A stretch of 64,000 bases of DNA from Persephonella sp. KM09-Lau-8 (GCF_000703085.1 NZ_JNLL01000001.1:434001-498000), one strand, 5' to 3'. Positions 52,880 through 63,072 are shown, counted from the stretch's first letter. Notes: generated by a model not told the origin, from the letters alone. Numbers and translations are program-made.

Positions 52880-53953
52880 ATGGCTGAAAATAAAATAAAC
52901 TGCAAATTCTACGAAAAACTTAAAAGTAGTAATAAGCTTGACCATGAAGATATAAAACTTTTGATGAATATTGTTAGAAAAGAACTTAGTTTTCTTATCA
53001 AACATAATATTCCACCTGTTCCTAAAAATTATGAGAAATGGTTTTATATCTTTTGTGCCCTTGCAGAAAGTCAGAAAGAGTTAGATGATTTAGAAATCAT
53101 TGGTATTTATAAAGATACCTATGATGATGATTACAAAAAAATAGATACCTCATCTGAAGAAGGAATATCCGAAAATATAGCTAATAAGCTCAGAGATGTC
53201 GCAGAAAAATTTGATGAAACACTCAAAGAAGTCATAAACAATATTGACAATTATCAGGACAAACTGGATTCCCATGCTGATAAGTTAGAACAGACGAAGG
53301 AAAAAGCAACTCTTGAAAATATTAACGAAGCTGTAATGGAAATCCTTGATGAACTGAAGCAACTTCGTGCTGAAAATGCCAAACTAAAAAGCGAGCTTAA
53401 AGCATATCATTCAGAGGTTATATCCCTCAAAGAAGAACTTTCTGTGGCTAAAAAAGAAGCCACTATTGATTTTCTTACAGGTCTTGTTAATAGAAGGAGG
53501 TTTGAAAGAGCCCTTGAGGATGCAATAAGAGATAGAAAGAAAAGAGGCTATCCTTCTTCTCTGATATTTGTTGACATTGATAACTTCAAGCAGATAAATG
53601 ATAAATACGGCCATATTAACGGAGATTTAGTCTTAAAAGAACTGGCAACAATTTTTAGGTTTTACCTCAGAGCAAATACCGTTATAGGTAGACTGGGAGG
53701 AGAAGAATTTGCGATCCTTCTTCCTGGAACAGAAGTTGAGGATGCTGTAAAAGTAGCCGAAAGGTTAAGAAAAATAATAGAAAACAGAGAAATAAAAATA
53801 AATCATGATGAATCGAAGAAAATTAAAATTACAGCAAGTTTTGGTGTTACAGATGTAAGACCAGACGATACAGTTGAGATTTTATTAAATAGAGCAGACG
53901 AAGCCATGTATGAGGCAAAAAAATCAGGTAAAAATCAAGTTAAAGTAAAATGA
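52880..53953 (+). CDS. GGDEF diguanylate cyclase with coiled coil
   Basis: A 357-residue c-di-GMP synthase. The N-terminal half is helical with a heptad-like coiled coil (about 100-190), suggesting dimerisation. The GGDEF domain has DFLTGLVNRRRFE, FVDIDNFKQINDKYGHINGD and an intact GGEEFAIL. The inhibitory RxxD site appears absent (RANT in its position). No membrane or signal segment. It overlaps the SDR gene by ATGA. Confidence 0.89.
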   Translation: MAENKINCKFYEKLKSSNKLDHEDIKLLMNIVRKELSFLIKHNIPPVPKNYEKWFYIFCALAESQKELDDLEIIGIYKDTYDDDYKKIDTSSEEGISENIANKLRDVAEKFDETLKEVINNIDNYQDKLDSHADKLEQTKEKATLENINEAVMEILDELKQLRAENAKLKSELKAYHSEVISLKEELSVAKKEATIDFLTGLVNRRRFERALEDAIRDRKKRGYPSSLIFVDIDNFKQINDKYGHINGDLVLKELATIFRFYLRANTVIGRLGGEEFAILLPGTEVEDAVKVAERLRKIIENREIKINHDESKKIKITASFGVTDVRPDDTVEILLNRADEAMYEAKKSGKNQVKVK

Positions 53954-54795
53954 GAATTCTTCTCACCGGAAGCACAGGTTTTGTAGGAAGTTATATCCTT
54001 GATTCCCTTGAAGGAAGATATGAATTAATTCTTCCGGTTAGAAATAAAGAAAAATTAAAAAAAGAAATCCCTAATGCCACGATAACTTCATTTAAAGAAC
54101 CTTTATCGGATATAGTTATCAAATATCAGCCTGATATAGTGATTAATACCCTTGGAATATTAATAGAAAATAAAAATATAACCTTTGAAAAAGTTCATGT
54201 TGAATACGTCAGACAGCTTGTTGAGGGCTCAGTAAAAAGTTCGGTGAAGAAATTTATTCATATCTCAGCCCTTGGTGCAGACAAAAATTCAAAAAGTAGG
54301 TATGCAAAAACAAAAGCGGAAGCAGAAGAAATCATAATTAGTTCAGGACTGAACTATCTTATCTTAAGACCTTCAATAATTCTTGGTAAAGGTCAAAAAC
54401 TATTTGATGATTTAAGAAAGTTATCGTTGATTGCTCCATTTTTATTTGCACCTAAAGGAAAGGTTCAACCTGTGCATATAAATGATGTGGTTGATATTGT
54501 TTTAAAGGGAATAGAGAACGGACTAAATAATGAAATTATTGAGCTTTGTGGAAATAGAATTGTATCTTATAAGGAGCTTTTTCAGTTTGCTTTAGGATAT
54601 ATAGGAAGAAAAAGACCTGTTTTTGAAATGCCTCTTTCTGTATTACAAATTATGGTTCCTTTTATGCAGATATTACCGGAGCCGCCTGTCACACAGGATC
54701 AGATTTATTTGCTTGAGAAGGATAATGTTTGCACAGGCAAACTAAAAACCCAGAAAGACATTCTGGGCTCTGTCCGAAACCCGTTTAAGTTTTAA
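53950..54795 (+). CDS. Atypical SDR, complex I NDUFA9-like NAD(P)-binding protein
   Basis: A 281-residue extended SDR of the NDUFA9/YbjT group. It has the nucleotide motif TGSTGFVGSYILDSL, RYAKTKAEAEEIIISSGLNYLILRPSIILG (SDR-like Tyr-x-x-x-Lys context), and lacks a catalytic triad in standard form. Such proteins may bind quinone-related metabolites or act as complex I assembly partners. It ends before the first CRISPR region. Confidence 0.83.
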   Translation: MRILLTGSTGFVGSYILDSLEGRYELILPVRNKEKLKKEIPNATITSFKEPLSDIVIKYQPDIVINTLGILIENKNITFEKVHVEYVRQLVEGSVKSSVKKFIHISALGADKNSKSRYAKTKAEAEEIIISSGLNYLILRPSIILGKGQKLFDDLRKLSLIAPFLFAPKGKVQPVHINDVVDIVLKGIENGLNNEIIELCGNRIVSYKELFQFALGYIGRKRPVFEMPLSVLQIMVPFMQILPEPPVTQDQIYLLEKDNVCTGKLKTQKDILGSVRNPFKF

Positions 54796-55033
54796 ATAAA
54801 ACATCTATGAATTTTTTAAAAATCTGACATCTAATCTGTACCGGATAGGAATATGATATAAATCATAAAATCCTCTCTAAGGGGCTTAAAATCTGGATTT
54901 TGTAATTGAGACAATATTGAGATTTTAAATTTGACAAAATTTAGAAAAATTAGTATTCTAATAACAGGTCTGTACAGAGCAAAGGTTTCTTGGAAGCTGA
55001 ATATGTTGATTTTCAAGGATTACAGAGGGGGCT
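54796..55033 (+). promoter_or_regulatory. AT-rich leader candidate of CRISPR array 1
   Basis: This 238-base stretch has no credible gene. It is AT-rich and abuts the first and least mutated repeat of array 1. It contains AATTGAGACAA at 54904 and AAAGGTTT at 54981, both of which recur in the same order upstream of array 2. It is a reasonable leader, though no promoter box was pinned down. Confidence 0.45.
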
Positions 55034-55356
55034 CTTGAAACTGACCCGCCTAATAAGGGTATTGCGACAACCTGTCCCCTTCTACCTGTATCCACCAGAA
55101 TTCTTGAAACTGACCCGCCTAATAAGGGTATTGCGACTCTTTTATCGTTTCATGTATTTTCAAATATCCTTCTCTTGAAACTAACCCGCCTAATAAGGGT
55201 ATTGCGACATGGCATTGACAAACTCAGCAAAATTCATTTCCGTTATACTTGAAACTGACCCGCTTGATGAGGGTATTGCGACTTAATCATATACCCAAAA
55301 TATTTTCCAAACCTATCTTCCCTTGAAACTGACCCGCTTAATGAGGGTATTGTGAT
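55034..55356 (+). CRISPR. CRISPR array 1, five 35-nt repeats
   Basis: Five repeats of 35 bases start at 55034, 55103, 55174, 55248 and 55322, beginning CTTGAAACTGACCCGC and ending GGGTATTGCGAC. Four spacers of 34, 36, 39 and 39 bases are all different. Repeats 1 and 2 are identical; repeat 3 has one change; repeats 4 and 5 share a CTT(G/A)ATGAGG variant, and repeat 5 ends GTGAT. Terminal decay on the right puts the leader on the left and transcription on the plus strand. No cas genes are adjacent. Confidence 0.88.
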
Positions 55357-55566
55357 AGTTGGTTATAAAAACTTTTTGACTAATTAATCGGGAATAGTCT
55401 TGAAAGTTAGAAACCAATTTGATTATTGAAAATTCCTCAAAATGCTTTTATTTTGCACGAAATCTGATAATATTCATCTTCCTGCCTTGAAGTAAAAAAA
55501 TGCACTTCTCCTGAAGCACCAAATAAACATCCCAATACAAAAAACTGATATCACAAAGAAAAAACT
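55357..55566. other. Non-coding region after array 1
   Basis: AT-rich, no supported gene. A CTTGAAA at 55399 starts a sequence that faintly resembles the repeat and could be a fossil sixth copy. The mtnP gene ends at 55567. Confidence 0.4.
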
Positions 55567-56409
55567 TTATATAGCAGCTCCTTTTAATACATCCTTACAA
55601 CTACAGTTTAGCTCTTCTGGAAGATTTTCTATAAACCTCAGAACAAGCTGTTTAATCTCTTCATTCTTTTGGTGCATCATCTGGATAACTTCATCTGAAG
55701 TCAATCTTTCCTCTGATATCCCTGCCGCAAGATTAGTAACCACGTTTACAGAAGCAAAATGCATAGCAAGTTCACGGGCTAAAACTATCTCTGGGACAAG
55801 AGTCATTCCCACAACATCTGCACCTAAAAGCCCAAGAGCTTTTATTTCAGCAGCCGTTTCAAGTCTGGGACCCTCTGTTGCTGCATAGGTTCCTTTAGTA
55901 TGGAAACGAATTCCCATATCTTTTAGAATATTTTTTAAAACATTTCTCATATCAGGACAGAAAGGATTTGTAACATCTATATGGACAACCCTATCATTTG
56001 ATAAATACTCGTTTACAAGGTCGTCTTGATTATCTTCCTCATCCTTTATTGTATAAATTCCCTCATAAAAAGTAACCGGTCTTACCTTTGTAAAATCTAA
56101 AAACTGGTCAGATAAAACAATATCCCCCGGTTTTAAAATTGAATTTATTCCGCCAACAGCACTAATTGATAAAATCCTATCAACGCCAAGCTTCCTAAAT
56201 CCCCATATATTTGCCCTGTAATTTATAAGATGAGGCGGGTATTTATGGCCTCTTCCGTGTCTTGGAAGAAATACAACTTTTTTGTTTTTGTATTCTGCGA
56301 TTATGTAGTTATCAGAAGGTTCTCCGTAAGGGGTTAAAATTCTTTTTTCTTCTAAGATTTTTATATCATCAATATTGTATAAACCACTACCACCTAATAT
56401 TCCGAGCAT
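55567..56409 (-). CDS. mtnP: S-methyl-5'-thioadenosine phosphorylase
   Basis: Phosphorolyses methylthioadenosine to adenine and methylthioribose 1-phosphate. The 280 residues have LGILGGSGLYNI, the phosphate site FLPRHGRGHKYPPHLINYRANIWG, SAVGGINSILKPGDIVLSDQFLDFTK, AATEGPRLETAAEIK and GADVVGMTLVPE. Trimeric family; a 6-oxopurine preference cannot be excluded but the MTAP-type motif is clear. Its start is ATG at 56409; gene reads leftward toward array 1. Confidence 0.94.
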   Translation of the reverse strand: MLGILGGSGLYNIDDIKILEEKRILTPYGEPSDNYIIAEYKNKKVVFLPRHGRGHKYPPHLINYRANIWGFRKLGVDRILSISAVGGINSILKPGDIVLSDQFLDFTKVRPVTFYEGIYTIKDEEDNQDDLVNEYLSNDRVVHIDVTNPFCPDMRNVLKNILKDMGIRFHTKGTYAATEGPRLETAAEIKALGLLGADVVGMTLVPEIVLARELAMHFASVNVVTNLAAGISEERLTSDEVIQMMHQKNEEIKQLVLRFIENLPEELNCSCKDVLKGAAI

Positions 56410-56533
56410 GGCTATCTCCTTATTTGTTTTAACTGAGATACAATTATATCCGAAAATTTATATATAATATTGCTATAACTTTACATTTTTATGAAAAGAC
56501 AATAAACTAAAAATAAAAAGGGAAGGGGATATT

Positions 56534-57136
56534 TTGCAAACTACAAAGAGAATTGCTCTTGTTATACTTGTGATTGTTGTAGCAATTATAGATATATTTT
56601 TGGCTAAAAATTTATTATTCAGAGAAAAAAGTCCTAAAAAAGAAATAATAATTATAGAAGAAGAAAATAATAATAATAGGCCTGTTGAAGAAAGTTCTGA
56701 AAAATCTATGAACGGCAAAACTACGCCAGTTCAAAACACAGAAAATATTCAAAACACTAATGTAGAGAACAAAGCACAGCAAAATATAAAGCAAAACCAG
56801 GAGACTGGAATCAAAAAAGAAACTCAAATTCAATCTGTTCCAAAAAATGAAAATAAAGAAAAATCAATAAAAGAAACAGAAAAACCAGAAGATAAATCTA
56901 AACCTACAGAAAAAGAATCTAAAACCGAATCAAAAAAACAGGTTACTAAACCTAAAAAAGAGCCTAAGAAAGAACAGAATTTAAACAAAAAAACACAAAA
57001 GAAAGTAACAGAAAAGGAAATTGAAGAACTGGTAAACAAGATAGTAGAAGAAGCAAAGATGGAATATGAGCTGTCAAAACAAAAGAAAGAAAAAAAGGGT
57101 TTTTTAGACAAGATTGAGAACTTATTCAATAAATAA
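56534..57136 (+). CDS. Membrane-anchored Lys/Glu-rich protein (200 aa)
   Basis: Unrecognised. One N-terminal helix (about residues 7-27) is followed by a long low-complexity region dominated by Lys, Glu, Asn, Gln and Pro, then a short C-terminal coiled coil (EKEIEELVNKIVEEAKMEYELSK). The architecture is like TonB-type or cell-wall-spanning proteins, but no TonB C-terminal domain is present. The start is TTG after AAGGGGA. A structural or scaffold role is a guess. Confidence 0.7.
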   Translation: MQTTKRIALVILVIVVAIIDIFLAKNLLFREKSPKKEIIIIEEENNNNRPVEESSEKSMNGKTTPVQNTENIQNTNVENKAQQNIKQNQETGIKKETQIQSVPKNENKEKSIKETEKPEDKSKPTEKESKTESKKQVTKPKKEPKKEQNLNKKTQKKVTEKEIEELVNKIVEEAKMEYELSKQKKEKKGFLDKIENLFNK

Positions 57137-57227
57137 GCACAGATGTATCCTTGATTTAAGTCATTGATAAAAATCTTAAATTGCCTTTTTATTGATAATA
57201 ATTGTTATTTAAACTTTGGAGGAAATT

Positions 57228-57650
57228 ATGCTTATACAGATAGAACAATTACCAAGAGTTGCCCTTGAAAGAATGAATAAAGTTCATGAAAAAGAGATAG
57301 AAATTATGAATGAACTTTATCAACTTTTGCAGGATTATAAGAAAGAAAATGCATCTATTGAAGATATAGATAAAGCCTTTAACGAGTTTTTGGAAGATGT
57401 TAAACACCATTTTTCGTCTGAGCAAGAGATGATGGAGCAGTATAACTTCTTTGCTTACCCGATGCACAGAGGCGAGCATGATATGGTTTTAGGACAGCTT
57501 CAAAACTTGCAGAAAAACTGGGAGAAAAACAAAAATCCAGAAATCATAAAAAGCTACCTTGAAAATCAGTTTCTCCCGTGGCTTATAAACCATATTCAGA
57601 CTATGGATACTGTTACAGCACACTTTTTATCCCATTTTATAAGGGAATAA
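57228..57650 (+). CDS. Bacteriohemerythrin-like protein
   Basis: A 140-residue hemerythrin-domain protein. Iron-ligand motifs are VHEKEIEIM, VKHHFSSEQEMMEQY, HRGEHDMV and the C-terminal HIQTMDT, giving the H-HxxxE-HxxxH-HxxxxD pattern. It may bind O2 or sense iron/oxygen. An upstream in-frame TTG at 57216 is less likely because GGAGG stands 6 bases before the ATG at 57228. Neighbouring genes do not indicate its role. Confidence 0.9.
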   Translation: MLIQIEQLPRVALERMNKVHEKEIEIMNELYQLLQDYKKENASIEDIDKAFNEFLEDVKHHFSSEQEMMEQYNFFAYPMHRGEHDMVLGQLQNLQKNWEKNKNPEIIKSYLENQFLPWLINHIQTMDTVTAHFLSHFIRE

Positions 57651-57748
57651 AATATCGTAAGTTCTAAAGTTTTAGTTATGTGATTTGAAATTTAGTTGGT
57701 GGATATTTTTCGGAGATGTTTTGTCTACTCGAAATTTTTCGGGTTCTC

Positions 57749-58354
57749 CTAAAATTCCACCCCTTCTTCTTTTAAAAGATTTTCAATATTGAGCTTTAAA
57801 TTGTCTATAACATCTATAGTATCGTTCCAGTCTGTTATAATCCATCTTTTACCTTTCTCTGCAACCCAGACTTTTTTATCCTGTGTAAAAATCCATATTA
57901 CTTTTTCAACTCCACTATCAAGTAAATCCTGAGTTTTTCTATGGAAGTAATCCTGTGGATTTTCAAATTTTCTGAGGTCTGCTTTAGTATCGATTTCTAT
58001 TACAACTTTTGGGGGAATTGTTAGATATTTATCTGATATTTTTTTGAGCTTGTCTTTTTCAATTATTGCTATATCAAGGTTATACCAGCTACGTGGAGCA
58101 AATTTGTAGCCGATTTCGTTTGGCGCTATAAAATATTTTTTGTCGTTAATTTGTTTATATAACCACTTTAAGATAATAGAAACAAAAATTGATTGTAATT
58201 CACTACTCCCCATAATTTCCTCCGTTGTTTTCTCCCCTGATATCACTTTGTCATAATCCCTGTAATAAATAGGTGAGCCTTTTCTCATCTCGTATATGAG
58301 ATATTTAGGAACTCTCTTTCTTGTTTTTGTTTTTTTACTTATTACAGCTTCCAT
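57749..58354 (-). CDS. Uma2-family (DUF820) putative endonuclease
   Basis: A PD-(D/E)xK-fold protein of 201 residues. It has NEIGYKFAPRSWYNLDIAII (catalytic Asp region), PPKVVIEIDTKADLRKF (E-x-D-x-K core), YFHRKTQDLLDSGVEKVIWIF and a C-terminal strand. A longer frame begins at 58414, but GAGGTG lies just before the ATG at 58354, so that start is preferred. Function unknown; the family is often linked with mobile regions. Confidence 0.82.
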   Translation of the reverse strand: MEAVISKKTKTRKRVPKYLIYEMRKGSPIYYRDYDKVISGEKTTEEIMGSSELQSIFVSIILKWLYKQINDKKYFIAPNEIGYKFAPRSWYNLDIAIIEKDKLKKISDKYLTIPPKVVIEIDTKADLRKFENPQDYFHRKTQDLLDSGVEKVIWIFTQDKKVWVAEKGKRWIITDWNDTIDVIDNLKLNIENLLKEEGVEF

Positions 58355-58426
58355 AAAATTCACCTCTATAAAAGGTTCTATATTTAATTCTAATCTTTTG
58401 CTCAGATAATACAATACAAGGATAAC

Positions 58427-60156
58427 TTATTTTGATAAATAATCTTTAATATTCTGGGCAACTTTTCTTGGAATGCCTAACTTTTCCAGTTCTTCAACTT
58501 TTGCCATGGCAATTCTGTCTATGGTTTTATAGGTTCTATACAGAATTTCTTTTCTTTTTTTGCCTATTCCTTTGATATTGTCTAAAACTTCCTTTAAACC
58601 TTCTTTCTCCCGTAGTTTTCTGTTATAAGAAATTGCAAATCTATGGGCTTCATCTCTGATAGTGGTAAACAATTTGAGTAGCTCTTTATGGTCAAACAGA
58701 TGAACCTCTTTGCCGTCATCTGTATAGATAATCTCTTCTTTTTTAGCTATTGAAAACACACGGAGATTTTCCAGTCCCAGAGCGTCTTTTACAATTAATC
58801 CCTGTTTAAGCTGTCCTTTTCCTCCGTCAATAAGCACAAGGGGGAGTTGTTCAAATTCTTTGTATCTTCTAAATCTTCTGTATAAAACTTCCCTTAAAGA
58901 TGCATAATCATCAACACCTTTGACAGTTTTTACTTTAAATCTTCTATATTCCTTTTTGTTCATCTCCCCATTTTCCCAGACAACACAGGAGCCGACTGTA
59001 AACTCCCCTTGCAGAGTTGAAATATCAAATCCTTCAATCCTTTCAGGCAGCTGGAAGCCAAAAACTTCAGCAAATTTTTTCTTAATGTCTGTTAAATCAA
59101 TAAATGAGAAATTTCTTTCTATGAAGTTTATTATCTGCTCAGGAATTTGGTATTCAATCTGGACTTGCTTGCCTTTTTTGTTAGATAGCCACTTTTGAAT
59201 GTTCTCTTTTTCTGATAGTGGTTGGTTTGAAATTATTATCTCAGGAATAAAATTTCCCCGTGAGTAATAGCCTGTTATGACTGCATCATAAAAGCTGTCT
59301 TCTAAGCCTTGCCGTGTGATATCAATAAAATTTTTTCCTACTATTCTGTGCCCTCTGATTATTACCAGCAAAACCTTATTTCCAGCAAAATAAAAAAGGT
59401 CTGCCTCTTCAAATGGTAGTCCTAAAACTTCCTGTGTTTGCACCAGATTTTCCATTGCTGTTATCTGGTCTCTGACTATCGCAGCTTTTTCAAACATCAT
59501 TTTTGATGTGTATTCCTCAATCCTGTCATAAAGCTGGTAGATAACTTTTTTCACATTTCCGGATAAAAATGCTTTTGCAGCTTTTACATCAAAGTTGTAA
59601 TCCTTTTTTGAGATTTTATTTACACAGGGAGCAGAACAAAGCCCAAGATGATAATCAAAACAAACAATATTCCTTTTTGGTAAAGGGTCACAGGTTCTAA
59701 GTTTAAATAGTTTATGAATTAAATCCTTCATAGCCCGTGCAGTTCTGGCAGGTAAAAAGGGCCCAAAATATTCACCTTTTATCTCTCCGTATTTTCTACT
59801 GATTAACACCGTTGGATATTCGTCATCAGTAATAACCAGCATAGGATAACCGGAGCCGGATTTCAGACGGATATTGTATTTAGGTTTATACTGCTTTATA
59901 AGTTCATTCTCAAGAACAAAAGCCTCATAATCAGATTTTGTGATAATCCATTCTATTCTTGAGCTTTCTTCAAAAATTCTTCTTTCTTTCGGGTCTAATT
60001 TTAAATTCTGCCAGTGTCCTTTTAGACGGGATTTTAAATTTTTTGCTTTACCTATATAAATATGCTTACCGGAGTTATCTTTAAATAGATAAACCCCGGT
60101 TCTTCAGGGGCTTTGTCTATATATTTTTTTAGTATTTGAAAGTTATTAGAGGGCAC
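58427..60156 (-). CDS. uvrC: Excinuclease ABC subunit C with apparent one-base frameshift near 60094
   Basis: Nucleotide excision repair nuclease; incises on both sides of lesions after UvrAB. From GTG at 60156 the frame reads PSNNFQILKKYIDKAPEEPG; it is then broken at the run of four C (60094-60097, plus strand), and the next frame gives GVYLFKDNSGKHIYIGKAKNLKSRLKGHW, the GIY-YIG nuclease domain. Adding one C would join them into a normal UvrC of about 576 residues. The rest has the CDYHLGLCSAPC-like zinc site, RNaseH-like domain (FDISTLQGEFTVGSCVV, LIDGGKGQ) and C-terminal HhH. Homopolymer sequencing error or true frameshift cannot be separated here. Confidence 0.85.
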
Positions 60157-60499
60157 AGCATCCTTCATCTTCTGCAAAGGATATCAGGTTCATTATTTCT
60201 TCAAAGGAAGGAACTTTGTCGCTTACATATTGAACCACACCATACTGGTCAATCAGGATGAATAAATCCCTGTTTTCATCAAGTCCAAAATGTTTTGCAA
60301 AATCCTTGGTTGTTATCTGGACATAATCAATCAGTTTTACATTTGCCCTTTCAAATTCGTCTTCATATTGTTCAAGCTGATCATCCTCAGCTTTATATAT
60401 AACAATATGATATTTTTGTTTCAGGTCATAAAGATTTTTCCCTTTTATTCCGTCTAAAAACTCAAAGTAAGGAGCCTGACTACCAATTTTTGTTATCAT
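60146..60499 (-). CDS. Thioredoxin-fold (peroxiredoxin-like) small protein
   Basis: A 117-residue protein starting MITKIGSQAPYFEF, an AhpC/Bcp-like N-terminus, followed by beta-alpha alternation and LFILIDQYGVVQYVSDK. The normal catalytic Cys of peroxiredoxins is missing at its usual place (YKAEDDQLEQ); a CC pair occurs only near the C-terminus (EDEGCCAL). So redox function is uncertain. GGGAGG before the ATG at 60499 supports this start over an in-frame TTG at 60526. It overlaps uvrC by 11 bases. Confidence 0.75.
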   Translation of the reverse strand: MITKIGSQAPYFEFLDGIKGKNLYDLKQKYHIVIYKAEDDQLEQYEDEFERANVKLIDYVQITTKDFAKHFGLDENRDLFILIDQYGVVQYVSDKVPSFEEIMNLISFAEDEGCCAL

Positions 60500-60580
60500 A
60501 ATACCTCCCTTTGCATAATTTGCCAAAGTTTATAATATATATGGGTTTTTAAACAATATCAAATTTAAGGAGAAACAAAT

Positions 60581-62386
60581 TTGAAACAGACACAAAAGGC
60601 TATTAGAGAAGATATCAGAAATATTGCGATTATTGCCCATGTTGACCATGGAAAAACCACCCTTGTTGATGCCCTTTTAAAACAAAGCGGAACATTTAGA
60701 GAAAATGAAGAAGTTGAAGAAAGAATAATGGATAACATTGATTTGGAAAGGGAAAGGGGCATCACAATAATGGCCAAGAATACGGCTATTTATTACAAAG
60801 GTATAAAAATAAATATTGTTGATACACCAGGACACGCTGATTTTGGCGGAGAAGTTGAAAGAACACTAAAAATGGTTGATGGGGTTATTCTCCTTATTGA
60901 TGCAGCAGAAGGCCCAATGCCCCAAACAAGATTTGTTCTGCAAAAAGCCCTTGAGGCAGGATTAACACCTCTTGTTGTTATAAACAAGATTGATAGACCC
61001 GATAGCCGTATAAATCAGGTTATTGATGAGATATACGACTTATTTATAGATTTAGATGCTACAGAAGAGCAGCTGGATTTTCCAATTATTTATGCAATAG
61101 GTAAGGATGGTATTGCCAAAAAAGAGCTTGATGATGAGAGTAAAGATTTAAGACCTTTATTTGAGGAAATCATAAATTATATGCCACCTCCAGAATACGA
61201 CCCTGAGAAAAAATTCCAGTTTTTAATCACATCCCTTGATTATGACAACTATGTTGGAAGACTGGCGATAGGTAGGGTTTTTAATGGCAGTGTAAAGGTC
61301 AACCAGCAAGTTTCTGTGGTAAAACCTGATGGCAGAATAATAAAGGGAATAGTCCGTAATATATACACCTATGAAGGTTTAAAAAGGGTAGAAACCAAAG
61401 AAGCAAAAGCCGGAGATATTATTGCAATAGCCGGTCTTGACGATATCCAGATAGGCGATACAATAGCCGATGCAGAAAATCCAGAAGCACTCCCACCTAT
61501 CACAGTAGAGGAGCCAACAATATCTATGATTTTTTCTGTGAATGACTCTCCATTTGCAGGTAGAAGTGGAAAGTTTTTAACCTCAAGACATCTAAGGGAA
61601 AGGTTATACAAAGAAACCCTTACAAATGTTGCCCTTAGAGTTGAAGATACAGACAATCCAGAAGCATTTCTGGTAAAAGGTAGAGGGGAGCTTCAGCTGG
61701 CAATCCTTGCAGAAATGATGCGTAGAGAAGGATATGAGTTTCAGGTATCAAAACCAGAAGTAATCATAAAAGAAGAAAATGGGGTTAAACTTGAGCCTGT
61801 GGAAAGAGTTTTGATTGATATACCGGAGGAATTTATAGGCAGTGTTACTGAAAAACTTGGTTCAAGAAAAGGGAAAATGATAAATATGATAAATCACGGC
61901 AGTGGTAGAGTAAGACTGGAGTTTCTTATCCCTTCAAGGGGATTAATCGGTTACAGGTCAGAGTTCAAAACGGATACCAAAGGAGAGGGAATAATAAACA
62001 CAATATTTGACAGCTGGCAACCATGGTCTGGAGATATAAGAATAAGACAAAATGGTGCCCTTGTTGCTGATAGAAAGGGGGTAGCGACCCCGTATGCAAT
62101 ATATTCATTGCAGGATAGAGGAATATTCTTTATTCCTCCGGGGACAGAAGTTTATGAAGGAATGGTGATAGGGGAGCATAACAGGGATAACGACCTTTGG
62201 GTAAATATTACAAGGGAGAAAAAACTTACAAATGTCCGTGCAGCTGCCAATGATGAGAACATAAAAGTCACTCCCCATAAAGTAATGGATTTTGAAAGGG
62301 CTATGGAATGGATTAATGAAGATGAGCTAATTGAAGTTACACCGGATGCAATAAGAATTAGAAAAAAACAACTAAAGAAACCATAA
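60581..62386 (+). CDS. typA: GTPase TypA/BipA
   Basis: A ribosome-binding translational GTPase. The 601 residues contain G1 [15 protein letters not shown], the switch region [36 protein letters not shown] and the C-terminal BipA-specific domain ([19 protein letters not shown]). Start is TTG after AAGGAG. Expected to support growth under stress. Its stop shares a base with the ATG of the DUF445 gene. Confidence 0.96.
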   Translation: MKQTQKAIREDIRNIAIIAHVDHGKTTLVDALLKQSGTFRENEEVEERIMDNIDLERERGITIMAKNTAIYYKGIKINIVDTPGHADFGGEVERTLKMVDGVILLIDAAEGPMPQTRFVLQKALEAGLTPLVVINKIDRPDSRINQVIDEIYDLFIDLDATEEQLDFPIIYAIGKDGIAKKELDDESKDLRPLFEEIINYMPPPEYDPEKKFQFLITSLDYDNYVGRLAIGRVFNGSVKVNQQVSVVKPDGRIIKGIVRNIYTYEGLKRVETKEAKAGDIIAIAGLDDIQIGDTIADAENPEALPPITVEEPTISMIFSVNDSPFAGRSGKFLTSRHLRERLYKETLTNVALRVEDTDNPEAFLVKGRGELQLAILAEMMRREGYEFQVSKPEVIIKEENGVKLEPVERVLIDIPEEFIGSVTEKLGSRKGKMINMINHGSGRVRLEFLIPSRGLIGYRSEFKTDTKGEGIINTIFDSWQPWSGDIRIRQNGALVADRKGVATPYAIYSLQDRGIFFIPPGTEVYEGMVIGEHNRDNDLWVNITREKKLTNVRAAANDENIKVTPHKVMDFERAMEWINEDELIEVTPDAIRIRKKQLKKP

Positions 62387-63072
62387 TGGATGAATTAGTT
62401 CAGTTATTAATACCACCAATTTTAGGAGCTTTCATAGGGTATATAACAAACTATTTAGCTATAAAAATGCTTTTCCGTCCTTACGAAGAAAAAAGGATAT
62501 TCGGGGTGAAAATTCCTTTCACCCCTGGATTAATCCCCAAAAGAAGAAAAGAAATTGCCATTTCCCTTGCCAAAACCATTGAGAAACATCTTTTTACCCC
62601 AGAAAAACTCCATAAACTTTTTGAGGAAAGCGGATATAAAGAAAGATTACAAAAGAGAATTGAAATAGTATTAGACCAGCTAATAGACGACATAATGGAA
62701 GATATAAGGGATACAATCAAATCAGGAATATCCCTTGGAAAGATTAATATAAAAACTACACTTATTGCAACAGCTCTGGAAAAGGCTCTTGAAAAGCTCT
62801 CAGAGAACCTTAAGGAGAAGCTTAAAGAAAAACTTCTTGAAAAAGCCTCTGATAACATAGAAAAAAACATAGAAGAAGAACTGCCACAGATTTTGTCCCA
62901 GCTTAATGTGGAAAAGATGGTTGTTGACACACTTATGGAAATGGATATCCAGACCCTTGAGGAGATTGTTATAGGTTTTTCCGAAAAACAACTAAAACAT
63001 ATTACCTATACAGGGGCAGTTCTGGGATTTTTAATTGGGTTATTACAGAGTATTTTATATTTGTTACACTAA
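62386..63072 (+). CDS. DUF445 family membrane protein
   Basis: A 228-residue YheB/DUF445-type protein with an N-terminal hydrophobic pair (residues 5-28: LIPPILGAFIGYITNYLAIKMLFRP), the conserved IPFTPGLIPKRRKEIA block and a long helical central region, then a C-terminal membrane helix (GAVLGFLIGLLQSILYLL). It is likely an inner-membrane protein of unknown function. Start overlaps the typA stop by one base (TAATG). It ends just before the leader of CRISPR array 2. Confidence 0.85.
   Translation: MDELVQLLIPPILGAFIGYITNYLAIKMLFRPYEEKRIFGVKIPFTPGLIPKRRKEIAISLAKTIEKHLFTPEKLHKLFEESGYKERLQKRIEIVLDQLIDDIMEDIRDTIKSGISLGKINIKTTLIATALEKALEKLSENLKEKLKEKLLEKASDNIEKNIEEELPQILSQLNVEKMVVDTLMEMDIQTLEEIVIGFSEKQLKHITYTGAVLGFLIGLLQSILYLLH

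Noticed and set aside
54796-55033. A structured RNA or tRNA in the gap
   Set aside because: No cloverleaf or strong stem was seen; AT-rich leader-like sequence explains it.
54990-55178. An open frame across the start of CRISPR array 1
   Set aside because: Its repeated LKLTRLIRVLR peptide is the translation of the repeats themselves, with no ribosome site.
55399-55434. Possible sixth repeat of CRISPR array 1
   Set aside because: Only CTTGAAA and scattered bases match; kept as a weak remark only.
60090-60112. A CCCC/GGGG hairpin in the uvrC start region read as a terminator
   Set aside because: The T-run after the stem is weak on both strands and it lies inside coding sequence; the frameshift explains the oddity better.
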